Below, piece by piece: positions 44,806-54,359 of a DNA stretch of 64,000 nt. Below the pieces are notes generated by a model. It was not told where the DNA came from and made no database searches. It was given only the letters and a program-made list of their open reading frames with translations. Each line of letters begins with the position of its first letter. Position 1 is the stretch's first letter. Origin of the DNA: Halisarca cf. caerulea (Eukaryota > Porifera > Demospongiae > Chondrillida > Halisarcidae); assembly GCA_963170055.1 (NCBI GenBank), contig CAUJGJ010000188.1, forward strand, positions 697,671 through 761,670, in the 5' to 3' direction. The position numbers were made by a program, and so were the translations under genes.

Positions 44806-45950
44806 GGTATGGTTGTGCAATCTGCCCCTATCATGGACAAGCCACTATAGTGGGTTGTACTTCTTTTTCATTTTAAGAATGAATCAAGTGTTTACTGGCT
44901 CAATTATCAATCTAATGAATGTTGAAACGTATTACCAGTATACCATAAGTGATACATCATAACAAAGTGATATGAAAGCTAGAAAACACAAAATCCTAAT
45001 CTACCATTTATTGCTCATCAACTGATTCAAGGAAGTGAACCAAGTACACTGGCAAGCTATGTAAAGAAACCAATCCCATTCTAGCTGTCTGTGTAGTTCC
45101 CGTTTTTAGATTGAGCCACACTAAAGAACGCCATTTTTATTCCGCATAGCTACGATTTTTTGGTAAACTATCACGTAATCATTGCATATCACCGTAAAAC
45201 GGTATTGTATGTAACTTTAATATGTGTTCTAACTTCGTTGTAATCCATATTAGAATGTTCATACTCACAGTGTGTTGAGATTGCTACAAGTATGCTTCGT
45301 ATAAAATTTGAACAAAATGCGCTAAACTTTTGTTATCTTCCACAACCACCGGTAGAGTTGTCCACAATAATGGGTTAAGTACAATCATGTCTGGTGATAA
45401 GGAGTCAAGAAAGGGGTCTGAATATTGTCATTTTCTTCCCCACAGCAAGGCAAAGGACACCAAAATGAGTTAAAAGTAGTCCGTATACAGTAAGGGCATA
45501 AGTTGAGTCACGTTTGATTTCAACTAACTGGTATATCGTCAATTAGTCGAACAACCGAGAAAGAAACTTGGATAAAAAACAGCTCAATGTGTACCTTAGA
45601 TATGTTTGTACTGCTTTAGAACCATTGTTTGGCCATTCTGCTACATATTGGGAAGAAATTAAGTAATTTGTAAACATGAAATTCGCTGACTTTGGGAAGC
45701 CATTCAAGTGCTAATGGACATGTCCCGCATGTAGAATGAACAAGCACTATAAAGTTTTGTTTCATTTAGTCTTCCTCTTTGTAGTGGTCTGTGTCGGTTT
45801 TATTGGGTTAATTGCAAAGGAATTCCATGCACATGTTAGCATAGATACTAAAACAAATGGATTGGAAGCTTCAGTATTATATATAAATTTACTATTGTTT
45901 ATATATCGCTATACGCATATAAATGTGTGATGATATCATACTTCCAGCAT
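44806..45950. other. Unassigned intron sequence
   Basis: No gene recognised in about 1.1 kb. A single copy of the dispersed motif TGGACATGTCCCGCATGT lies at 45715. Confidence 0.35.
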
Positions 45951-46132
45951 GTGAGGTCTGTTACAGTCCAAAGACAAGCAGACAAGATAGCCACTGAACG
46001 CCAAAACGTTTTTAGAGACATACAAACCTTCTATGATTAGTGTGAGGTCTGTTACGATCCAAAGACAAGCAGACAAGATAGCCACCGAATGCCAAATGTT
46101 TTCAGAGACATACGAACCTTCTATGATCAGTA
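45951..46132. repeat. Tandem duplication, 91-bp unit x2
   Basis: Units 45951-46041 and 46042-46132 both start GTGAGGTCTGTTAC and share CAAAGACAAGCAGACAAGAT, AGCCAC and ACCTTCTATGATxAGT. They differ at about eight positions. Confidence 0.9.
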
Positions 46133-46821
46133 TATACTGTTTGCCATGGTTGAAATACATCCTGAAATAGTGCTGTACTTCCAAAAATGACCTGGTACTG
46201 CAGATTAGCTAGTAGTAGCGATAAATAAGACAACCGCACAGGTAAATGATGTTCGAAACACTTCACAACTATAAGCAAGGGATGAGGACCATGGGGTCGT
46301 ATTGTTGAGGAAAACAGCAAAATGACACATATCCTCCCCTATGAAAGGGATGGCCAAAGGTTTCAGGACATTCATGACACAGCAATTTGCCTTTCAGTAG
46401 TCAGGTATACCGTGTAACACTTATTTCGCTGTGCGCAACTTTCCAAGAGTGGAGTTTGGTATCATTCGAATTGCCAAGAGTTGCTACGTGGTCTGGTCTG
46501 CCATTTAACTGGTTCCGATACTTCCTTTTCTTGTAACAGAGCACCCAAAAACAGGAAAACAAGTCATCAGGCGTATTTACCATAATAAATGCCAATGTCC
46601 AATATTGTGCAACCGTAACAGACCTTGCACGCTAGCTTCCAATCCACATGTTTTAGTATCTATGATATTAATGATAGCTAACCATCATTGGGCATTAAAG
46701 TGAGATCTTGTTTTTGATTAGCGAAGTTCAAGGATGTTATTTTAGTGAGTGAGTACAACAAAAAGTATGTTCTTGTTCTTTCGTTTGTGTTAGTTATAAG
46801 CTCCAACAATCAGGCATTGTC

Positions 46822-47060
46822 TTGGAAAATAAAGAATCAGTGCATCCAGAGAGTGCATACTACACAAGTAGAAGCATAAGAAAGCAAACATCCAGGTGGC
46901 CATTGCAGGCTACCAGTGTATTGCGAAAGCTAGCAGAAAAATTCACAGATGATGATGAAACCACCACTAACCAGATCCACCAAATGCTTCAAGAGAAAAG
47001 CTCAGAAGCTCAAACCTATCCCTCAGAATATTACTCGGCTGTAGAAAGTGCTGGGGTGGA
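46822..47060 (+). pseudogene. Tc1-like transposase HTH relic
   Basis: Words RWPLQATSVLRKLAEKFTDD, then DETTTNQIHQMLQEK, correspond to the second HTH of a Tc1/IS630 transposase (GRPxK...DDETTxxQIxxxL). They are followed by a decayed SAVESAGVESSREK in place of S-xxxxRxxxxLGW. No catalytic domain and no clear TIRs were found. Confidence 0.65.
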
Positions 47061-47524
47061 ATCATCAAGGGAGAAAACGCTTTATTTTGACACCTTGTGT
47101 TTTGTCCCACCATCTTAATGTTTTTCGTTCCAATTCTGTACATTCTTGCACAAGAACAAAAACCAAGTACTGTTTTGTTAAACCAACTGTGACCAAACTT
47201 TTGTCTCATACCGCAGTTTCTCTGTCTGCTGACATAAAAGTTTAAACCTCTACAGGGTACCACTAGTGCCATATTCAATTTAATTTGCATAGAGTGAAAC
47301 CTTCACAGATCTTGGATTCTAGTAATTGTTACATTTTTTTTATATTTGCAGACAGCCATGCTTCGCCATTGCACAAAAACCAATCTAAATTTTCGCAGGT
47401 ATAAACTTTAGATGGCTTCCAATCTGCGAAAACTGCGAATTTAAACCCATGTAAAAATTTGAGTGCATTCAGTATTCACTTTCTAACAGTGACTTTTGCA
47501 AGTATTTTTTCATTGTTCTCTTAG

Positions 47525-47658
47525 CCTCTTAGTTACATCATCAGAAGATGCTACTGTTAAGATTTGGGATTATGAAACAGGGGACTTTGAACGCACTTTA
47601 AAGGGGCACACGGACTCTGTACAGGAAATTGCAATTGATCACAATGGAAAGCTGCTAG
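47525..47658 (+). CDS. PAFAH1B1: LIS1 exon: WD40 blades 1-2
   Basis: A 134-nt exon with acceptor TTCTCTTAG and donor GTGTGT. The product reads [20 protein letters not shown], then [20 protein letters not shown] and NGKLL. It contains the conserved [21 protein letters not shown] of LIS1, including the GH and WD dipeptides of the propeller. Phase is 2 in, 1 out. The residues after VQ (EIAIDHNGK) differ from the vertebrate DISFDHSGK by conservative changes only. Confidence 0.97.
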
Positions 47659-48162
47659 GTGTGTATGTTGATCTGTCTGAGTGTGTACATATGCATATAT
47701 CTTCACTGGAACCAGTGGTTTATCCTCATGAGTGGTCTGTCACTATTATTGTATGTTGGGATGTTTAAAACACCCTGATGCCTCAGTAAAGTATACAGTA
47801 GTTCTCCGATGACTGTGCAGTATGCATACAGTACGTACAGTAGGATGGGGAAGAAATGTTGATGTAGAATGCAACTTCATTTTTCATTGTTTTTCATTGT
47901 TTTCATTTGAGCGTCTATTGTTGACAATGACTTAACTTTTTGTACTATTATAATCTTAGTCTGTTTTTTGGTCCTTTTCTTTTGTGAGTTAGCAAAGTGC
48001 CTTCAATTGTGTCTGTAGCTGCTGCATGCAATCCATTGCTTTTGCTGTTTTTGGTATTTCTCACCAATCGTATGACTATGTTCCTTCTCACAATGTAGAG
48101 TACATATGCTCCCCAGATTGTACCACCTTACTGTATGTACATGTTTATTTCTGTGTTTACAG

Positions 48163-48234
48163 CATCATGTTCAGCAGACATGTCTGTGAAGTTATGGGAT
48201 TTTCAGACTTTCGAGTGTATAAGGACATTGCGAG
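48163..48234 (+). CDS. PAFAH1B1: LIS1 exon: WD40 blade 2
   Basis: A 72-nt phase-1 exon with acceptor GTGTTTACAG and donor GTGCGT. It encodes [20 protein letters not shown], then RTLR, and aligns directly with LIS1 [20 protein letters not shown]. It is separated from the previous exon by only 504 bp, the sole short intron among the five large ones, and that intron holds no recognisable mobile element. Confidence 0.97.
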
Positions 48235-48642
48235 GTGCGTACTTAGCAGCTTTTGTAACAGTATTTGTACTGTATGGGATAGTTTGATGCCTTTCATCAA
48301 AAAATTACTTTTGATTTCATTTGATTGCTTTTTAACATTCTACAATGCTGTAGCAATGACATGAACATAGGAGTGGCCTATCAAGTGTATGCAAATTTCC
48401 TACCATACTGTAAACTGGCAAGTGTTCAGATGGACACAATTAACTTTTCTTTTGTTTAGATGGTAAAACAGCCACCTGTGAATATTTTGTACAAAACCCA
48501 AAGCACTAAGTTTTCTGTAGCCAGACAATGTGGTATTTTCTTATGTGTTATGTAAATGTTATGTATCTCAGGATCGAGCTACCTGATTGCACTGTAACTT
48601 TTGGAAAGGATAAAATAATAGCAGTTTAAATCCTTTGGGGGG

Positions 48643-48652
48643 GGGGGGCAGT
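48643..48652. repeat. Poly-G run in the intron after exon at 48163
   Basis: An unbroken G run (TTGGGGGGGGGGGC). Nothing else is recognisable between 48235 and 48731. Confidence 0.7.
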
Positions 48653-48733
48653 TTTCTGTTGTGATGTTGCACCTTTATAGTGTCTCCAACATATTCCTAC
48701 TAAAATACCCCATTTTCTCAAGTATGGCATATA

Positions 48734-49901
48734 CGGTATGTGTCATAAAAAAATTCACACATCGTAATCGTAATACGATGCAATTACGATATGCTACGAT
48801 GCCAAATACGATCAATTTACGATCGTAATACGATTACGATATACTACGATCGTACTTGGGGAAGATTTTATCACGATGATATTTCTAAGGACATTGAATT
48901 GTTATCACTGATTAAAATGATCAAAATGTGATCATTGTTCGTATGTGGTGATTTCGAGTACGTACATGCACAAGCTAGCTCAGTCGCCATCTTTATCGGC
49001 GGACCGGAATTCGTATGCGGGCAGCAAACAAGCCTTTTGCGTACCAAATAACGACGTAAACAATAAAATATAGCTTTAAGTACTATATCTAATGCTTCTG
49101 CTTATCTGAAGAACACTCAGAACTGTTTTGTCAGTCATTGCGGATATTTGCAGCATTCCTCTACAGCTGCGAAACGTCGAGCCGCCTGTGGGTCTCTAAT
49201 TGTACGGTAGTTTCGTCCATAAAGATGGCGTTCATGATAAGTCGCTGTCTTTTTTCTCCTTCGCCCAAGCTAATCGCTTCACCCTGTTCTGCTCTCAAAC
49301 GAGCTGGCAGTCTACCACAGAAACTCCATACAAGTCGCCGCCTTCGGCATTGTACTATAATAATAGCACTCTTCGAAAGATGGTGGTCGTATCTCTCGAG
49401 CAACTTCTGGAGTTTCGCAACCGTCGTTTCGTCATCAGCCTGCAATTGCTTCTCAATGATGTCCTCGACCTCTCCGGTTACTTTAGACCGTCGCCCCAAC
49501 CCTTCCTTCTTGCATATTGAACCTGTCGCTTCGTACTTCAACAGAAACTTGTAAACTTCCTCTCTCGTACAGCTAAGGCCTTCTGAACGAAGTTTCTTAC
49601 AGATTGACGGCGCTTTAAGTCCTTCGTTTCGCCAGAACACTATCCTCTGCTTCTTGTAATCCGAATAAACCATTCCTTCTGAACTTAAACAATTGCTACT
49701 TCGCAGAATCGATTTTTTTTCGTTTAATAAATACGATCATTACGACTATAATTACGAGCCACGTTCACCATCGTAATTAATCGTGTTTACGATCGTAATA
49801 GGCCCAATTCCGATCATAGTACGACGCAATTACGATCGTAATAAGATGTGTTTACGTTATGATTACGTTACGACATGTGAACTTTTTTATGACACATACC
49901 G
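48734..49901. mobile_element. TIR element, family C, copy 3 (with HTH relic)
   Basis: Ends CGGTATGTGTCATAAAAAAA and TTTTTTATGACACATACCG are inverted and TA-flanked. Both arms are tracts of CGTAATACGATC / GATCGTAATTG words (48766-48855 and 49725-49865). The 1168-bp body keeps an internally deleted Tc1-like gene on minus. It is the longest family C copy and indicates that the family derives from a Tc1-type element. Confidence 0.87.
49161..49673 (-). pseudogene. Tc1-like transposase, HTH kept, catalytic part deleted
   Basis: An open frame of 170 codons starts MVYSDYKKQRIVFWRNEGLK. Two helix-turn-helix units follow (APSICKKLRSEGLSCTREEV, YKFLLKYEATGSICKKEGLG, RRSKVTG) and then DDETTVAKLQKLLERYDHHL. 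The next section is garbled, but NAIFMDETTVQLETHRR retains the first catalytic Asp block (DE). The remaining ~150 residues with the second Asp and Glu are gone. It is very similar in its first 40 residues to the relic at 10523-10841 in family E. Confidence 0.82.
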
Positions 49902-49903
49902 TA

Positions 49904-51064
49904 GATTTGGGCTTTAAATTTCTGCAGATTTTACCATTTCCAATTGTGAAAGCGAATCACATAATTTCACTGCCTTTCAAAGAAAAGTTAACAGTAGCAA
50001 TTATTATAGAAAATGGTGGTGCCAAAGTACATGTAGAAAGCTACGTAATCTGTACTTCTGAATCTAACTTTACAGGAATTTATTTTTTTTAAATTGTTGA
50101 CATTCCTGAAGCATGCAAGTAAATTTGGATTACTTTTGAGCTCTTGAAGATAATGTTGTTGTGCTAGTTTGCACACAGTCTTCATAAAATTGCACATAAG
50201 GGTTGGATGCTTTGCAATATCTGAGCTAAAACAACAATTTAGCCTTCCTACTTTCCTGATATTAAGGTACAGGAGGTTCTGCTGTGTTTTGGGACAGTTT
50301 TTCACTACTTAACGTTAGACATTGAACCTTAGTGGTCATCGAAAACTTTTAGGAAACCAATAAATATTTTGTGTACCCAATGGTCAAATCGCGAAATTCG
50401 TGAATGTTTGAGTCTTTCAGTACAGTAGGACCAATTGCCAATCTTCCCACTTCACTAAAGCAAGGTGCCAGTGCTAAAATATTGCCATATTCTATGGTCC
50501 CAAGTTCACCGGGGGGGTGGGGGTTGTAATCCTGTGAAGTTGTGTGGGATGTCAGGGTATGCTGCTGTCAAAGGATCATACTAGAAGTTTACATGCTGTG
50601 GCAGCTTTCATATTAGCCTAGCTGCTAGCCCCTACTTTTACCCTTCATGTGGGTGAGGAAAAGTAGAGTTTAGCAACTATTGTACTTTTCACACCTCATC
50701 TCAACCAATTACATTACTGCCTCCCTGAATACGTGAGCCGCCCCATCTAGCTACAATAACGTCCATGTCTATTATTTGACCATGTCTATTATTGGAGCTC
50801 TTCACTCTTTCTTTCAAGACTGAACAGGGCATAATTTTAAGGAATTTTTCAGATTGCCCACAGGGCAACCTGAATGTTGTTCTAGGTTGCCCCTGGGGAG
50901 TTTAGGTTGTCCAAAGAAATTTGGTACGAAATTCGTGAATGTTTGAGTTTGCAGAATTTTCCTGCTGTATGGTAGGTGATATGCAAGGATACAGTATATA
51001 TGTGTGCAAGGTTGCCAGTGGATGGATGTACAGTACTAAGTGGTAAACTCAAATCTCCATGGAT
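49904..51064. other. Unassigned intron sequence with a small hairpin repeat
   Basis: No gene is recognised. At 50618-50690 AGCTGCTAGCCCCTACTTTT...GAGGAAAAGTAG.GTTTAGCA forms an imperfect hairpin, and an inverted copy of it lies at 59163-59250. It could be the end of a larger element or a short MITE. Confidence 0.45.
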
Positions 51065-51066
51065 GA

Positions 51067-51271
51067 GGTAAACCGTCCTAATTTGGGGCGGGCCCAAATT
51101 TGGGTCACTTTGAACTAAATGGTAAACGGTGGCGCTCGTGTCATTTGAGTACAGAGCATGGCATGGCATAATCAATCAGTAAACTGTGCGATTCTTCTGA
51201 GCGCCACAATTTACACTGTTTTGCTCAAAGCGATCCAAATTAGGGCCTGCCCCAAATTAGGACGGTTTACC
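51067..51271. mobile_element. 205-bp MITE
   Basis: GGTAAACCGTCCTAATTTGG and CCAAATTAGGACGGTTTACC are perfect 20-bp inverted ends (GGC/GCC continues). The arms continue imperfectly to GTGGCGCTC / GAGCGCCAC. No gene and no clear target duplication. Confidence 0.85.
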
Positions 51272-51363
51272 TTACTAAAAATGTCATCATCATTGCAATC
51301 TTCACTGCTGTCATCAAGGTCATCATCAGGGTCATCTTCTACACGCCTACTCTTGGGTTAGTG

Positions 51364-51407
51364 CATAGATACTCTAACCTACGCAACCCAAGGTTGGAGT
51401 ATCTATG
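51364..51407. repeat. Small hairpin
   Basis: CATAGATACTCTAACC and GGTTGGAGTATCTATG, 12 bases apart, pair with one mismatch. No element boundary is evident. Confidence 0.6.
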
Positions 51408-52634
51408 GTTTGTGAGGGGCTAAATATATTTTCCAACCGGACCTACTCCTACAGCCATGCATGTACATAATTTTGAAGAGTCCTTACGGATACAGGGAAG
51501 AGGATTAGCAGACATAGTTTTATAGGCACTGATATCTACCAGGAGTTTTAATGAATACTTGGTTTTGCAGCAGGCTTTCTAAAGCAGTTATTTATCCCAA
51601 GTAAATCGAAACTTAGGCCTAGAGACACGGAATATGGACTAAACTGTTCCTAATAAGTCTACCCAGTTTTCTACTGATGGGGATTTTGTTAGCTGAAGTA
51701 ATTTTCAAGATAATCGACACATACTAAAAAGTACTAAAATAACCAGCAATAACTCTTTGGAAACTCGTAGCATCAAAATCCCCATTGGTGAAAAGTTGAA
51801 GCATTCACTATAGATTACAATAAAACACTTAGAAGCTTCCTGCATTGGTCCGCTGCTTTAGCTGATGACATGGCATTTTGCAAGAAGGATTTGCTTAGCA
51901 ATGGGCCGATTATCACATGATAGTCATATGACATGAGCTGTAACGTAATCACATATTGCCCTTACCAAAGTGTCTGAAGTGTTTAATCTTTGCAATGATT
52001 GATGCATCGTAAGTGAGAGAAATTCAGCGGAGAAAGAACATTATGCAAAGAAGCCATATTTCTTTTTAGATCTTTATTAGACTATTTACATAATTTGCCA
52101 ATGATCCACTGATATTTTTTTTGCATGTCCTTTGTTTTGATTCATTGCAGTTTAATTCACATAAGACTATTTCGTATTTCCTTCCTTTCTCGATCCTTTT
52201 TTATCTTTGTTTTGCTTTTTGTATCTTGTTTCCTGGGCGCCTAGGATAGTAGCCATTGGCTTAAGGCACTCCCAGATAAAATAAGCTTACCTAACCTAAC
52301 CTAAGGCAGACGGTTTAACAAACGATAATATCAGTGATTGAAGAAAAGCGAACTGGACATTCAGCGCCCAATCGGCGACATCAAAGAACGAGGTGTGTAA
52401 TCTTTGTTTGATCTTAAATTCAAAATAGAAAGTTGGTTTTGCTAACTTGAGTACCTTATAAAAGGATGAACGATCTATGTTTGAGCCTTCAAAATGTGCT
52501 TTAAGCCTACCATCAACTGCAAAATAGCAGGGCGATTTCGCCGTAAATTACGTAGTACTGCAGTTTGCAATATCTACTATCGATTGTGAATATGATCTTC
52601 CAAGCTCCCTTACACAACTATATATATGTGACAT
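51408..52634. other. Unassigned intron sequence
   Basis: No gene recognised. ATGGGGATTTTG and CAAAATCCCCAT face each other at 51677 and 51775, comparable to the pair at 28823/28940 and perhaps the same small MITE family. Confidence 0.35.
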
Positions 52635-52636
52635 TA

Positions 52637-53950
52637 CCTTAAGGATACAAATGTTAGCGGGTACTAATTTTAGTGTTTTTCAGTGGCCAGTATTTAGCGG
52701 GTATTTATTTTAGCGATTTAATAGCATTTTTGTACCAAATCTGTAGTTAGCGATTTTGGAAATGTTACCATTACCAATACTGTGTACCTAATCCTTTTCT
52801 AATTCTTTTCTAAATCACCATTTCTAATCTTTATATACAGTACTATACTGTTGCAATAGAAAGCTGCAGAAACGAAACACTGAGATCACAAAACTTAAGC
52901 TTGTAGATATGGCTGGAAGATTGATCTTGTCGGCGTACAGCTTGAAGAAATCATTATCACTTTTGGGTGAATTTAAATCGAAAATGATTAGAACGAATAT
53001 ATGTTACAATCCAATGATTCCTTGAAACTTTACATGTATTTGGTTCACTATTTGTGATACTTGATGTTTGTTATACTAATAGAGAAACCACAGCTTGCAA
53101 GACATTTTGCAAAACTTATACCTTAAGGTTACAAATGTTAGCGGGTACTAATTTTAGCGTTTTTTGGTGGCCAGTATTTAGCGGGTATTTATTTTAGCGA
53201 TTTAATAGCATTTTTGTACCAAATCTGTAGTTGTCGATTTTGGAAATGTTAGGGTAAAGTGGGGTAACTTGGAACAGGACCAGTATCTTTTGCTATGATT
53301 AAGCTGCCCAGCCTTACTTGCCACTGCTGAATGCCCAACTTATGGAGATATTACTGGCCAAAAATTGTACCTGTAGCTTACTATTGACACTGCTTTTACT
53401 CGGCCGTTCCAAGTTACCCAGGCGTTCCAAGTTACCCTGCCTTACCCTACCATTACCAATACTGTGTACCTAATCCTTTTTTCTAATTCTTTTCTAAATC
53501 ACCATTTCTAATCTTTATACATACTGTTGCAATAGAAAGCTGCAGAAACGAAACACTGAGATCACAAAACTTAAGCTTGTAGATACGGCTGGAAGATTGA
53601 TCTTGTCGGCGTACAGCTTGAAGAAATCGTTATCGCTTTTGGGTGAATTTAAATCGAAAATGATTAGAACGAATATATGTTACAATCCAATGATTCCTTG
53701 AAACTTTACATGTATTTGGTTCACTGTTTGTCGTTTATTTCGCTGACTTGGAGTAGATTTTACTTCTGTTCGGAGCCGCCATTTTCTCCTGTTCCGTGCA
53801 CAGCACATCCATAGAAATTGTACAATACAAAATATTAGCGAGTACATTTATTGGCGGGTATAATTGTTAGCGGGCACTTAAGTTAGCAAATTTGAGGCTT
53901 CTCGCTAATTTCGCTAAAGTTAGTACCCGCTAACATTTGTAGCCTTAAGG
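52637..53950. mobile_element. TIR element with duplicated left end
   Basis: The left end CCTTAAGGATACAAATGTTA, then GCGGGTACTAA, and right end TTAGTACCCGCTAACATTTG, then TAGCCTTAAGG, are inverted and TA-flanked. A second copy of the left end, again preceded by TA, starts at 53121. The next ~410 bp of both copies agree (TTTAGCGGGTATTTATTTTA, AAAGCTGCAGAAACGAAACA), apart from the nested MITE at 53252-53447. GTTAGCGGGTA words are spread through both arms. No gene. Confidence 0.82.
53252..53447. mobile_element. 196-bp MITE nested in the duplicated element
   Basis: GGGTAAAGTGGGGTAACTTG and CAAGTTACCCTGCCTTACCC are inverted ends flanked by TA. The sister copy at about 52757 reads GAAATGTTACCATTACC without it, giving an exact empty site. 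It is therefore the youngest insertion in this stack. Confidence 0.9.
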
Positions 53951-53952
53951 TA

Positions 53953-54358
53953 ACTTTTGATAAATGAAGGCTTTCACATATACAAAAAGTAGAACAAGTG
54001 TCACGCAGCGCATCGCCCTTGTTTCTACACTGAAATAATATGTCATGAAATGTCACATGTATATTACATGAACGAAGCCATATACACACCCAAATACCAA
54101 CCCATTAACACAATAGTGGGACTTTGGACATGTCCCACATGCGATTATAGCAATTTAACATCATTATTGTATCAGTATAATATTTTATTCATTATTTTTA
54201 TTATAAAATTTTAAACATTATATATATATATATTTTTTACACACATGCAGATAATCCATAAACTATTATTATTATATTAGATGATACAATGAAAAGAAAC
54301 AATGCAGTGATAATAAAAAAAGTATGCATGAAAAAAAAAATATGCCAAAAATTATAAG
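53953..54358. other. AT-rich spacer downstream of the retrotransposon
   Basis: Contains the dispersed motif TGGACATGTCCCACATGC (54125) and an (AT) run at 54219-54232. No gene is seen. Confidence 0.4.
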
Positions 54359-54359
54359 C

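Noticed and set aside
48766..49865. Regular ACGATCGTAATT words as a CRISPR-like array
   Set aside because: The words are variable, lie in both arms of a TIR element in an animal intron, and have no constant spacer length.
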